Source: Bacillota bacterium
GTDB lineage: Bacteria > Bacillota > Clostridia > Christensenellales > Aristaeellaceae
NCBI GenBank assembly: GCA_023395615.1
Contig: JAEWYP010000033.1
Location: forward strand, 1 to 36,698
Length of the DNA: 36,698 nucleotides
Direction: 5' to 3'
How positions within the stretch are numbered: the first letter of the stretch is position 1; every line of letters starts with the position of its first letter. The notes beneath the pieces are model-generated. The model worked only from the letters and a program-made list of their open reading frames with translations, was not told the DNA's origin and ran no database searches. This document shows, in pieces, positions 17,067-24,992 of the stretch. Position numbers and translations under genes: made by a program.

Positions 17067-18455
17067 GTGCAGAAGAACTACGATCAGCGGAACCATTACT
17101 GTTTTGGGTTGGGTACCATTGGCCGGGATATGTTCTACTCCATGGTGAGCATGTATATCATGGTATATATCACCGAAGTGTTGAATGTGCCGGATTCCAC
17201 ACTGGCGGTGATGACGGTGCTTCTGTTGATACTGCGGGCGTTTGACGCGTTCAACGACCCGATTATGGGTCTGGTGGTGGATAATACCCATTCCCGGTTT
17301 GGCAAGTTTAAGCCGTGGATACTGGTGGGTGCGCTGCTTGGCGGCGTAGCTATGGTACTGATGTTTTATGATATGGGTCTGACCGGCGCTGCCTATGCGG
17401 TGGTATTCGCCCTGTGTTATCTGTTCTGGGATGTGTTCTACGGGCTGAACGATATCGCGTACTGGTCCATGATGCCTTCGTTGTCTACCGACCAGAAGCA
17501 GCGTGAAAAAATCGGTTCGTTTGCGCGTATTTGCGCCAACATCGGTTTGTTCAGCGTCGTGGTGGGCATCATTCCGGCGACCAACGCGCTTTCTGCCGCG
17601 CTGGGAAGCGCGAAAAAGGGATGGTTTGCCTTCGCGGTTATCGTCGCGTTGCTGATGCTCGGGTTCCAGATGATTACGCTGTTCGGCGTAAAGGAGCAGA
17701 AAGGGTATTTTAAACAGGAAGAGAAAACCACCCTCCGCGGCATGATCAAAGTCATCTTTCAGAATGATCAGCTGCTGTGGGTAGCAGTCGCAATGTCCCT
17801 GTTTATGATCGGCTACACAACCACCACCAGCTTTGGCGTATACTTTTTCAAATACGCCTATCGCAACGAAGACATGTACTCCATTTTTGCGCTGGTGCTT
17901 GGCCTGTCACAGTTAGCTGCATTGAGCGTGTTCACGTGGTTTCGCGAGCGTTTTACCCGCCGGCAGCTCTATACCGCGGCGACGGCGATGGTGGTGGCCG
18001 GATACTTGCTGTTCTTCTTCTCCCCGATGAACATGGTGTTTATCGGGGCGGCGGGTGTGCTCATCTTTGTGGGGCAGGCATTTATCCAGATGCTGATGCT
18101 GATGTTTCTTGCCGACTCCATCGAATATGGACAATGGAAACTGGGTAAACGCAACGAAAGCATCACGTTCTCGGTGCAGCCGTTTATCAACAAAATTGGC
18201 GGAGCCATTGCCAGTGGCGTGCTCGGCCTGACCCTGATCCTTTCCGGAATCAACGCGGCACCCAGCCCCGACGCGGTAACGGTACAGGGAATCACATTGA
18301 TGAAGGGATCCATGTTGATCCTGCCGTTGATCGCCATAGTTGCGGGCTACATCGTTTATATGAATAAATTCACGATTGACGAAAAGCGCTACGCACAGAT
18401 TTTGGGTGACCTGAAGGCACGCGGTGACATCGCCGCCAAGCCGGAGCAAAACTGA
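17067..18455 (+). CDS. GPH-family sugar:cation symporter (MelB/LacS-like)
   Basis: A 462-residue membrane protein with about 12 hydrophobic segments. GPH marks are DAFNDPIMGLVVDNTHSRFG after the second helix, with the conserved Asp pair, then KFKPWI, the central WSMMPSLSTD and the late LADSIEYGQWKLGKRNES. It would import glycosides such as melibiose or raffinose with Na+ or H+; no LacS-type IIA domain is attached. In-frame ATGs at 17004, 17031 and 17037 exist, but they lie inside the GH36 gene; the GTG at 17067 has GAGGGGG 8 bases upstream and is the better start. It completes a transport-plus-hydrolysis unit. Confidence 0.93.
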   Translation: MQKNYDQRNHYCFGLGTIGRDMFYSMVSMYIMVYITEVLNVPDSTLAVMTVLLLILRAFDAFNDPIMGLVVDNTHSRFGKFKPWILVGALLGGVAMVLMFYDMGLTGAAYAVVFALCYLFWDVFYGLNDIAYWSMMPSLSTDQKQREKIGSFARICANIGLFSVVVGIIPATNALSAALGSAKKGWFAFAVIVALLMLGFQMITLFGVKEQKGYFKQEEKTTLRGMIKVIFQNDQLLWVAVAMSLFMIGYTTTTSFGVYFFKYAYRNEDMYSIFALVLGLSQLAALSVFTWFRERFTRRQLYTAATAMVVAGYLLFFFSPMNMVFIGAAGVLIFVGQAFIQMLMLMFLADSIEYGQWKLGKRNESITFSVQPFINKIGGAIASGVLGLTLILSGINAAPSPDAVTVQGITLMKGSMLILPLIAIVAGYIVYMNKFTIDEKRYAQILGDLKARGDIAAKPEQN

Positions 18456-18472
18456 CGAGAGAAGGGTTTGTA

Positions 18473-18649
18473 ATGAAAAAAACACAGCAGATCAGCCGCG
18501 CCGTTCTGTTGTCGGCGTTGGTGGTGTTGGCAGTCCACTTCTTCGTAATGCCGTTGCCGGACTGGGCTGTGCGCGTAGACGGAGCGTTGTTGATGATCGC
18601 TATATTTACAACGACTTTTACAACCGTCCGGCTGCAAAAGATGAAATAG
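18473..18649 (+). CDS. Small two-helix membrane protein (58 residues)
   Basis: A short gene 17 bases after the symporter stop, with AAGGG 7 bases before its ATG. The protein starts MKKTQQIS, has one hydrophobic stretch at about residues 10-28, a short DWAVRVDG hairpin, a second stretch at about 38-52, and ends in a basic RLQKMK. I do not recognise a family. Its place in the operon suggests a symporter-associated small subunit or simply a small membrane protein; the role is unknown. The start, binding site and tight spacing make it a likely real gene despite its size. Confidence 0.7.
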   Translation: MKKTQQISRAVLLSALVVLAVHFFVMPLPDWAVRVDGALLMIAIFTTTFTTVRLQKMK

Positions 18650-18686
18650 CCGACACTACCGGGAAGTATTGGAAAGGGTCAGGAGA

Positions 18687-19160
18687 ATGAAACATACGGG
18701 GAATGTGGATCGGTTGGATGATGCCTTTATCTGGCGGGACAAAGCGGGGTTGACCAGTCTGGAATTGGGGCGTTCGGCGGGCAGTCAGCGGCTGTACGCC
18801 AATGTGGACATTGTGCCGCCTGGGGCATACAGCACCAAATATCACAGCCATACCCGGCAGGAAGAGTTTTTCTATATTTTGGCTGGGGAAGGAACCCTGC
18901 GAACGAACGAGGGAGAGAAGCAGGTGAAAACCGGTGACTTCTTTGCCAAGCCCGCTGGGGAAGGCGTCGCACACACTTTTTATAATTCCGGTACGGAGCC
19001 CCTGCGAATCCTCGACGCGGGTACGCAGGACGCGGAAGATACCTGCTATTATCCCGACGAGAAAATGTACCTGCATAAGATGAACGGGGAACGGCAAATT
19101 TTTTCTGACGTTGCACTGGATCACGAATGGCAACCCGCGCCGAACCCGGAGAAAGAGTGA
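18687..19160 (+). CDS. Cupin-domain protein
   Basis: A 157-residue protein with one conserved cupin barrel. Motif 1 contains KYHSHTRQEEFFYILAGEG, with His-x-His and a Glu as metal ligands, and motif 2 ends in GVAHTFYNSG, with the last His. It probably binds a metal and a small molecule such as a sugar or sugar derivative, but the ligand cannot be predicted. ATG at 18687 is taken as start; a TTG at 18669 is an alternative. It lies 37 bases after the small membrane gene in the same operon. Confidence 0.85.
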   Translation: MKHTGNVDRLDDAFIWRDKAGLTSLELGRSAGSQRLYANVDIVPPGAYSTKYHSHTRQEEFFYILAGEGTLRTNEGEKQVKTGDFFAKPAGEGVAHTFYNSGTEPLRILDAGTQDAEDTCYYPDEKMYLHKMNGERQIFSDVALDHEWQPAPNPEKE

Positions 19161-19164
19161 GATA

Positions 19165-19635
19165 ATGCGCAGAACCGACCGGGAAATTGTGGATCGGGAA
19201 CGACTGCGGGAGCTGATCCTTACCTGCGACTGCTGCAGGCTGGGGATTGCCAGCGAAGACGGGCCGTATATCGTGCCGCTCAATTTCGGATATGAAGAAC
19301 AGAACGGACGCGGCGTTTTCTATTTCCACTGCGCCAAAGAAGGACACAAACTGGAACTGCTGAAAGAAAACCCGCGCGTGGGTTTTGAGCTGGATACGGC
19401 CCATACGTTGCGCGCGGCGGAAAAAGCCTGCGGGTATACTTTTTTATACGCAAGCGTAATTGGGCGCGGTACCATAGTAAGCGTGACGGATACACAGGAG
19501 AAAAAGGCGGCCCTGGCCCGGATTATGGAGCATTATTCGGGCAAAGCGGACTGGACTTTTTCCGACGCGGAAATCGGAAGCGTCGCTATCCTGCGGTTGG
19601 ATGTGGCCGAAATGACGGGAAAGGAACACCGGTAA
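19165..19635 (+). CDS. Pyridoxamine 5'-phosphate oxidase-like flavin-binding protein (NimA type)
   Basis: A 156-residue protein of the split-barrel FMN-binding fold. The run from LGIASEDGPYIVPLNFGY to FHCAKEGHKLELLKENPRV is the signature of the NimA/PNPOx-related family, with His residues that stack with the cofactor; VIGRGTIV follows in the second half. Members bind FMN or F420 and reduce various compounds; NimA proteins confer nitroimidazole resistance, but most homologues have unknown substrates. The ATG at 19165 follows the cupin gene by 4 bases; an upstream in-frame ATG at 19111 would overlap it. Last gene of the sugar operon. Confidence 0.88.
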   Translation: MRRTDREIVDRERLRELILTCDCCRLGIASEDGPYIVPLNFGYEEQNGRGVFYFHCAKEGHKLELLKENPRVGFELDTAHTLRAAEKACGYTFLYASVIGRGTIVSVTDTQEKKAALARIMEHYSGKADWTFSDAEIGSVAILRLDVAEMTGKEHR

Positions 19636-19707
19636 TTCAAGAAGAATATACCGGTAATATTGAACTGTCGCTCCTTTTTATAAGGGACGCGGAGACACGG
19701 ATCAAAA

Positions 19708-19750
19708 CAAGGCTGCAAACGCAGAAATCTGCGTTACAGCCTTGCTTTTC
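19708..19750. terminator. Bidirectional intrinsic terminator between convergent operons
   Basis: A long hairpin: CAAGGCTG pairs with CAGCCTTG, and inside it AACGCAGA pairs with TCTGCGTT around an AA loop. CTTTTC follows on the plus strand and TTTTG on the minus strand. It ends both the sugar operon (plus) and the AmrS operon (minus). Confidence 0.9.
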
Positions 19751-19800
19751 ATATGGAGCCTTGAACATCGCATACTCTGGCGTCCGGAACGATACAGGTT

Positions 19801-20619
19801 TCAGCAGTTGCCTGTATAAACATAGCGCAGATGTTTCCGCGCAATGTCACGCAGACGGTAAACCGCAGCAACCGGCGTGGCTGACTCGTCCGACATGTAA
19901 TATCGCGGGAAAAACCGGCTGATGTGCAGCGGAATTTCCGGATCGAGAGATGCCAGCCACGCGGCCTCTGCATCCATTTCCGCATCGCTGTCATTCTGGC
20001 CGGGAAGGATCAGCGTGGTCACTTCCACATGGCAGGCTGTCGCCGCCAGACGAATGGCGGTTTGAACGGTTTCCAGATTGCCGCCTACAAAATCATAAAA
20101 CGTTTGGGAAAAGCCTTTCAAATCAATATTCAGCACATCTATCAGCGGTAGAAGCGCCCTCAGGGGTTCCTCACAGAAGCAGCCGTTGGTAACCAGCACG
20201 TTAAAAAGCCCATTCCGGTGCGCCAACTCCGCACAATCCCGCACATATTCGTACCCGACAAGCGGCTCGTTGTAGGTGTAGGCGATGCCGATGTTACCGC
20301 TGCTTTGCAAAGCCAACGCTTTCTGAATCAGTTCTTCGGGAGATACATACGTAGTGGGGCATTCCTCGCCTGCCATGCTTATGTCGCTGTTCTGGCAGAA
20401 GGGGCAGCGCAGGTTACAACCAAAACTGCCTTCCGACAGCACGAAACTGCCGGGGTGGAAACGTGCCAGTGGCTTTTTTTCCACCGGATCCAGAGCGAGC
20501 GCTGTCAACCTGCCATAATTTATACTTGTGATTTGTCCGTCTTTACAGGCGCGTGCGCGGCAAAAGCCGGTTTGACCTTCCCTAAGGTTGCAATGCCGGG
20601 GGCAAATGGAGCAAATCAA
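19801..20619 (-). CDS. amrS: AmmeMemoRadiSam radical SAM protein
   Basis: A 272-residue radical SAM enzyme. The N-terminus carries four cysteines (3, 6, 10, 20) in CSICPRHCNLREGQTGFC, and the 4Fe-4S/SAM site is Cys68, Cys72, Cys75 in GCNLRCPFCQN. ITYNEP-like YTYNEPLVG and LNIDLKGF are typical of the AmrS/PflA-like branch. Radical SAM proteins of this group occur with MEMO and AMMECR1 proteins; the reaction they carry out together is not firmly established. The start is a TTG that overlaps the previous stop (TTGA), with TGAGG 5 bases upstream, so it is translationally coupled to the MEMO-AMMECR1 fusion. Confidence 0.93.
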   Translation of the reverse strand: MICSICPRHCNLREGQTGFCRARACKDGQITSINYGRLTALALDPVEKKPLARFHPGSFVLSEGSFGCNLRCPFCQNSDISMAGEECPTTYVSPEELIQKALALQSSGNIGIAYTYNEPLVGYEYVRDCAELAHRNGLFNVLVTNGCFCEEPLRALLPLIDVLNIDLKGFSQTFYDFVGGNLETVQTAIRLAATACHVEVTTLILPGQNDSDAEMDAEAAWLASLDPEIPLHISRFFPRYYMSDESATPVAAVYRLRDIARKHLRYVYTGNC

Positions 20620-22001
20620 CGGTGCCTCACCACCTCGAAGCGGAAAAGCTGCACCGCTTCTTCTTCGCGGATGCTCGCCTTTCGCCGGGCGATCGCGATC
20701 TGCTCTTCCACAGTGTCTACCCCTTCCAGATCGGGGAGCAGCAGCCCGCGACGATTGCCGTTCTGTACGATGACTCCGTAGCGCTTCGGATCCAGCAAGG
20801 CAGGGGAGTCGATGGGCATGGCCTTGCCAAGCACATCAACGTTGTAAACCAGATCGTCCAGTTCATCCGGTTGAACAGGATCAAAACGGGGGTCGTGCAT
20901 ACCGGCGGAAACGGCGTTTTGAAGAATTTCCTCCGCAACGTTCGGCGCAGTGGGGGCGGTGGTACCGATACAGCCGCGAAGCTGGCCGTCTTTATGCAGG
21001 GAAACGAACACGCCGGCGCTTCGGGCGGTGAGTTCCGCGGGAAGGCCATTGGGAAGGCGGGCATGTCGGCCATCGCGGACATAGGTTTCCAGACTCAACC
21101 GAGCCAGTCTCACATAATCATCCTCGGCGTTTTTCACATTTTGGAGCGATTCGGTACGCGCCTGTTCAAACCGGTCGCCGTAATTCCGCGCGGGATTTGA
21201 CGCGCCTGCTTCAAAGGCCGCCACGCCGTAACCGACGCCGAACGGGCCTTCATAAGACAGAAGCTCCGCCATAACCTCCCGGCGATCCAACGCGCCTGCC
21301 ATGATCTGGAAAGAACGCCAGCCGCATTCCGCCGCCGCGTCTGCCAGTGACGGCGAGATTCCCAATAAAGCCCCGAAATCTCCGGATGCAAATGCGGCGG
21401 TCAGCTCCCGGTCGAAAACGGGGCCTTCCGGCGTAAAGCCATACGGACCTTCTTCGGTCAGCTTATGAGAGAGGTCGCCGCTGGCAACCAGCACGATGCG
21501 GCGGTTCAGCGCGTCTGCGGCGTCGGCAATACATTGCCCGAAGCGGTAGTGTGTGAGCGGAGATAGCCCTGAAAGACCGATGCGTACGATGGGACAGGTA
21601 AGGCCGGCCTGCCGGAGGAACAATAGCGGGATCAGCGTTCCGTGATCCAGCGCCTTCTCCTTTTCGCCAAGCGGACCGGCGGGAAGCCCGCGTTCACGCG
21701 CCAGATCCCCAATCCGGGTGGCGAGAGGCGCGTCGTACTCCACGGTGGCCGACGCATTGGGCGCGCGAAATTGCGCAAGGCTCCCGGATGCGCCTTTTCC
21801 TGGGGAAATATGAAAGTAATCAGCATACATTACGGCGTGCGGGCTAATGACAATCACTGCGTCGGGATGATGAGTCGCCGCACGCTCCATTGCTTTCTGA
21901 TATGCGTGGGTCGTGGCGGCGATTTTTCGTTCTTCTCCGCGCCCTACCTCGGGGATGATAATCGGCGGATGCGGAACGGCGTAAGCGGCAAGGATGGACA
22001 T
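20616..22001 (-). CDS. MEMO-like/AMMECR1 fusion protein (AmmeMemoRadiSam A+B)
   Basis: A 461-residue two-domain protein. Residues 1 to about 270 are a MEMO/class III extradiol dioxygenase (LigB)-like fold, with the metal-site histidines in AVPHPP (11), ISPHA (55), LDHGT (120) and SGDLSH (179). Residues about 290-461 are an AMMECR1 domain, recognisable from VFVSLHKDGQLRGCIGT and MHDPRF. In many genomes these are separate genes; here they are fused. Human MEMO1 binds metal and AMMECR1 is linked to a contiguous gene syndrome, but the bacterial function is unsettled. It lies 6 bases after the DUF3783 gene and overlaps amrS. Confidence 0.94.
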   Translation of the reverse strand: MSILAAYAVPHPPIIIPEVGRGEERKIAATTHAYQKAMERAATHHPDAVIVISPHAVMYADYFHISPGKGASGSLAQFRAPNASATVEYDAPLATRIGDLARERGLPAGPLGEKEKALDHGTLIPLLFLRQAGLTCPIVRIGLSGLSPLTHYRFGQCIADAADALNRRIVLVASGDLSHKLTEEGPYGFTPEGPVFDRELTAAFASGDFGALLGISPSLADAAAECGWRSFQIMAGALDRREVMAELLSYEGPFGVGYGVAAFEAGASNPARNYGDRFEQARTESLQNVKNAEDDYVRLARLSLETYVRDGRHARLPNGLPAELTARSAGVFVSLHKDGQLRGCIGTTAPTAPNVAEEILQNAVSAGMHDPRFDPVQPDELDDLVYNVDVLGKAMPIDSPALLDPKRYGVIVQNGNRRGLLLPDLEGVDTVEEQIAIARRKASIREEEAVQLFRFEVVRHR

Positions 22002-22007
22002 TCCGAA

Positions 22008-22412
22008 TCAACTTCTTTCCTGCGTGGAAGAATGCGCAGGCGGAGCGCCCTTCGCCAGCGCCTGATGCTCCTCGGCAAGCTGATCGTGCAGGGTGTGCGA
22101 ATCCCAGGATTGATTGGTTTCTGTCAGCATTGCTTTTAGCGCCACAGGCTCAATCCCATCCCGGCGGAAAGCAGACAGAAAACGGTCCAGCAGGTCTGTA
22201 GAAAAATGGGCTAAAACCAGCATTTCGTCGGTAAACACATCAGGGGCGGCGGTTGGTTTTTGCGGTTCCATCCCACACAGCGCCGCCAGTGTCTGCCCGT
22301 ATTCCTCCGGCACCACCACCCGGACACGGATGGTAAGGCGCATGGCCAGCAGCCTGATTTTTCGACTTTTTTCTCCGACCAGATTATAACAAAGTAAAAC
22401 CGGTGGTTTCAC
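22008..22412 (-). CDS. DUF3783 protein
   Basis: A 134-residue protein of the DUF3783 family, recognised from the N-terminal LLCYNLVGEKSRKIRLLAMRL, the VVPEEYGQTL stretch, the MLVLAHFS strand and the C-terminal LKAMLTETNQSWDSHTLHDQL, whose TNxSW core is typical. No function is known. It reads like a small alpha/beta sensor-type domain. The start is GTG, 7 bases after a GGGGGG run. It is the first gene of a three-gene transcript with the MEMO-AMMECR1 fusion and amrS, which suggests a related role. The basis for the family name is my recall of the signature. Confidence 0.78.
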   Translation of the reverse strand: MKPPVLLCYNLVGEKSRKIRLLAMRLTIRVRVVVPEEYGQTLAALCGMEPQKPTAAPDVFTDEMLVLAHFSTDLLDRFLSAFRRDGIEPVALKAMLTETNQSWDSHTLHDQLAEEHQALAKGAPPAHSSTQERS

Positions 22413-22461
22413 GGCAAAGCCCCCCTAGCGTAATTCGTTTTCCGACAAAATCCGGCAAAAA

Positions 22462-22492
22462 TTGATTCGGATGAACTGCCGGAGCGTATACT
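22462..22492 (+). promoter_or_regulatory. Weak candidate promoter for the membrane protein gene at 22571
   Basis: TTGATT (22462-22467) and TATACT (22487-22492) are 19 bases apart, longer than optimal. It overlaps the opposing extended -10 element, so the two promoters could interfere. Confidence 0.3.
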
Positions 22493-22494
22493 GT

Positions 22495-22503
22495 ATTATA
22501 CCA
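22495..22503 (-). promoter_or_regulatory. Extended -10 promoter of the DUF3783/AmmeMemoRadiSam operon
   Basis: On the minus strand TGG precedes TATAAT (22495-22500). No convincing -35 is present. Transcription would start near 22488, leaving about 75 bases of leader. Confidence 0.55.
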
Positions 22504-22570
22504 CAAACGGCGCCGAAACACGGCCTGTTTTGCGGGAACGGGATTTTCAAAACGGGGAGCGTGACAGGGC

Positions 22571-23239
22571 ATGCAGGCGATTATGGAAACTCTTTTTGAC
22601 ATTGCTTATCTGGCGACGGTCATTACCCTTGGCGTGCTGATGATCCGGAAGAGCAAGGGGAACCGGCAGTATACACTGTTCGGCTGGATGGCGGTCATCC
22701 TGGGTTCGGGTGACGCTTTCCATTTGGTGCCCCGCGCTTACGCGTTGAATACCGTAGGCCTTGAGAACCTGACCGGCCCGCTTGGCGTGGGCAAACTGGT
22801 AACATCCATTACCATGACGGTGTTTTATGTGATCCTCTACCATGTATGGCGCGAGCGGTATGGCGTAAAGGGCAAAACCGCGCTGACTGCAGGGATTTAT
22901 ACGCTGGCGGCTTTGCGGATTGCTCTTTGCCTGTTCCCGCAGAACGGTTGGCTGAGCGCAACCCCGCCGTTAGACTGGGGAATCTACCGCAACATCCCGT
23001 TTGCGTTGTTGGGGTTAACCATCATCGTGCTGTTTTACCGGAGCGCGAAGGAGAAAGCCGACAAGCCCTTCCGCTGGATGTGGCTCACGATTGTGTTGAG
23101 CTTTGCGTTTTACATTCCGGTCGTGCTGTTTGCCGAAACGATACCGCCCATCGGAATGCTGATGATCCCAAAAACCTGCGCCTATGTGTGGACGGTTGCG
23201 ATCGGTTATCGCGCTATGAAGCAAAGCCTGACCCGATGA
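22571..23239 (+). CDS. Polytopic membrane protein of unknown function
   Basis: A 222-residue protein with about seven hydrophobic segments separated by short loops, for instance residues 8-24, 34-50, 70-95 and 105-123. Conserved-looking polar residues sit in or next to helices: GDAFHLVPRAY near residue 47 and the segment GIYRNIPFALLG. The layout resembles small seven-helix bacterial membrane proteins, but I cannot name a family. The ATG at 22571 follows GGGGAG at some distance; ATG 22583 is an alternative start. It stands alone between a minus-strand operon and its own terminator. A receptor, exporter or enzyme role cannot be separated by eye. Confidence 0.75.
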   Translation: MQAIMETLFDIAYLATVITLGVLMIRKSKGNRQYTLFGWMAVILGSGDAFHLVPRAYALNTVGLENLTGPLGVGKLVTSITMTVFYVILYHVWRERYGVKGKTALTAGIYTLAALRIALCLFPQNGWLSATPPLDWGIYRNIPFALLGLTIIVLFYRSAKEKADKPFRWMWLTIVLSFAFYIPVVLFAETIPPIGMLMIPKTCAYVWTVAIGYRAMKQSLTR

Positions 23240-23259
23240 AGAACCCTGTTGGATCAGAG

Positions 23260-23296
23260 AAACCCGGTACAGGCACGATGCCCATACCAGGTTTTT
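23260..23296 (+). terminator. Probable terminator of the membrane protein gene
   Basis: AACC-C-GGTA pairs with TACC-A-GGTT (one mismatch), with a GGC/GCC inner stem, and GTTTTT follows. On the minus strand the same hairpin is followed by TTTC, so it may also end the thioredoxin-like gene transcript. Confidence 0.6.
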
Positions 23297-23324
23297 GATT
23301 GTGATGTTGTGGGTGTTGGCTGCT

Positions 23325-23666
23325 TTACGGTTCGGATACAGGCCGAACCTGTCGGATCAGCTGAATCACCTGTTCTTTGTTGAGCACCCGACCGGAAGAA
23401 ACGACTTTGCCGTCAATCATCAGCGCGGGGGTGGACATCACGCCATAAGCTGCGATCTGAGCGAAGTCCCGAATGTGCCCGACAGTCGGGTCCATATGCA
23501 GCTCCTCCAGCGCCTCGCGCGCGGCGGCTTCCAGCTGATTGCACTTGGCGCAGCCTCCGCCCAGAACCTGAATACCGGGATTGACAGAAGAGTCGGAAGG
23601 CGCGGGGACGTTTTCCTTGACAGGGCCAGAGAGCGTAGCCTTTTTTCCGAAACCGAAGATTGCCAT
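23325..23666 (-). CDS. Small thioredoxin-like protein (redox-active disulfide protein 2 type)
   Basis: A 113-residue protein with a thioredoxin fold after a ~30-residue Gly/Pro/Ser-rich leader. The redox pair is Cys39 and Cys42 in LGGGCAKCNQL, and the cis-Pro loop reads VMSTPALMIDGKVV. This is the MTH895-type glutaredoxin/thioredoxin family that is often encoded beside YraQ/ArsP-like permeases. It probably exchanges disulfides or handles a metal or metalloid for the permease. Last gene of the arsR-type operon, 25 bases after the permease stop. Confidence 0.88.
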   Translation of the reverse strand: MAIFGFGKKATLSGPVKENVPAPSDSSVNPGIQVLGGGCAKCNQLEAAAREALEELHMDPTVGHIRDFAQIAAYGVMSTPALMIDGKVVSSGRVLNKEQVIQLIRQVRPVSEP

Positions 23667-23691
23667 ACCATTATTCCTCCTGATTTTTTAC

Positions 23692-24693
23692 TCAGACCAG
23701 CCAGGGCTGTAATAGATTGAATAGATAACCGACCGCTATAATCCCGACAACGCACACGCCGATGAAAAGCGCCAGCAGTTTCGGCTTCACTGCTTTTCGC
23801 AGTAGAATCAGCGAGGGAAGGCTTAATGTGGTAACCGCCATCATGAAGGCTAGCACCGTGCCCAGTTGTGCCCCCTTGTAGAGCAAGGCTTCCGCTACCG
23901 GGATAGTGCCGAAGATATCCGCGTACATCGGAACCCCGATAAGCGTAGCCCATAATACCCCGAAGGGACTTTGACCGCCCAGGACTTTTTCTACCCATGC
24001 GGAAGGAATCCAGTTGTGGATGATGGCGCCGATACCGACGCCGACCAAAATGTAGGGGAATACTTTGCGGAAGGTGGACACCATTTGATCTTTCGCGAAA
24101 CTTGTCCGGTCAGAGCGGGTGAGTTTGGCGTCTGATCCGTTGCCCGACATCATGGCGGCGGAGGTGACCAGGGGCTCCAGCTGATTTTCCATATGCAGGT
24201 GTTCAATCAGAGTGCCTCCTGCCACTGCGATAATCAGCCCGAAGACGACATAGGCGATTGCCACCTTTGCACCAAAGATGCTCAGTAACAGCAGCAGACT
24301 GCCCAAGTCGACCATTGGGGAGGAAATCAGAAACGAGAAGGTAACCCCGATGGGCAGCCCCGCACCGGTGAAACCGATGAACAGCGGAATGGAGGAACAG
24401 GAACAAAACGGCGTAACGGTTCCTAACAGCGCGGCGATCGTATTCGCGCCAATCCCATGAAAACGACCAATGATTCGTTTGCTGCGCTCCGGAGGGAAAT
24501 AACTTTGCACATACGAAATCAGAAAGATCAGCAGGCAGAGAAGAATGGTGATCTTGATCACATCATACAGGAAAAACTGGAGGCTTGCTCCCCACTGACT
24601 CTGTAAGTCAAGGCCCGAAGAAATCAGCAGATTACCGATCAGCTGGTTGAGCCATTTCATCCCTAAAACCTGATCCTGAAAAAAACTCCACAT
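23692..24693 (-). CDS. YraQ/ArsP-type permease (DUF318 family)
   Basis: A 333-residue membrane permease with about eight hydrophobic helices. The family signature GTVTPFCSCSSIPLFIGF contains Cys97 and Cys99, and GVPMYADIFGTIPVAEAL is repeated-type signature of the second half. ArsP members export trivalent organoarsenicals, but many others have unknown substrates. GGAGG lies 10 bases before the ATG at 24693; a longer frame to 24780 overlaps arsR and lacks a site. It sits between an ArsR regulator and a thioredoxin-like protein, which supports metal or metalloid transport. The substrate is not determined by sequence. Confidence 0.9.
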   Translation of the reverse strand: MWSFFQDQVLGMKWLNQLIGNLLISSGLDLQSQWGASLQFFLYDVIKITILLCLLIFLISYVQSYFPPERSKRIIGRFHGIGANTIAALLGTVTPFCSCSSIPLFIGFTGAGLPIGVTFSFLISSPMVDLGSLLLLLSIFGAKVAIAYVVFGLIIAVAGGTLIEHLHMENQLEPLVTSAAMMSGNGSDAKLTRSDRTSFAKDQMVSTFRKVFPYILVGVGIGAIIHNWIPSAWVEKVLGGQSPFGVLWATLIGVPMYADIFGTIPVAEALLYKGAQLGTVLAFMMAVTTLSLPSLILLRKAVKPKLLALFIGVCVVGIIAVGYLFNLLQPWLV

Positions 24694-24698
24694 CTGTG

Positions 24699-24977
24699 TC
24701 AGTCCTCCGTGCGAATGTATTCGGCCAGCAGTGTGGCAGCTTCCCGGCCACCTTGCGTGCATAGGGTATAGTGTGTCCATTTACCGTCTTTTCGACCGGT
24801 TACAACGCCTGCCTCGCAGAGAATCGCCATGTGATGAGAAAGGGTGGGCTGTGTAATGGCTAATTCTTCAAGCAGTTTGCAGGCACACATTTCACCCCCC
24901 TGCAACATGGACAGGATGCGTAATCGGTTCTCATCTCCTAAGGCTTTAAACAGTTGGGCTGCTTTACTGCAATCCAT
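24699..24977 (-). CDS. ArsR-family metal/metalloid-responsive repressor
   Basis: A 92-residue winged-helix protein. The N-terminal block LFKALGDENRLRILSML and the recognition segment TQPTLSHHMAILCEAGVV are typical of ArsR/SmtB. A Cys pair, Cys31 and Cys33 in GEMCACKLL, occupies the alpha-3 position used by ArsR for As(III); a third cysteine (Cys54 or Cys73, or Cys3) could complete the site. It would repress its own operon until a thiophilic ion binds. ATG at 24977 has GGAGTGG 7 bases upstream; the longer frame to 25040 runs into the promoter. First gene of the operon with the permease (5-base gap). Confidence 0.93.
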   Translation of the reverse strand: MDCSKAAQLFKALGDENRLRILSMLQGGEMCACKLLEELAITQPTLSHHMAILCEAGVVTGRKDGKWTHYTLCTQGGREAATLLAEYIRTED

Positions 24978-24992
24978 TGATAAACCACTCCA

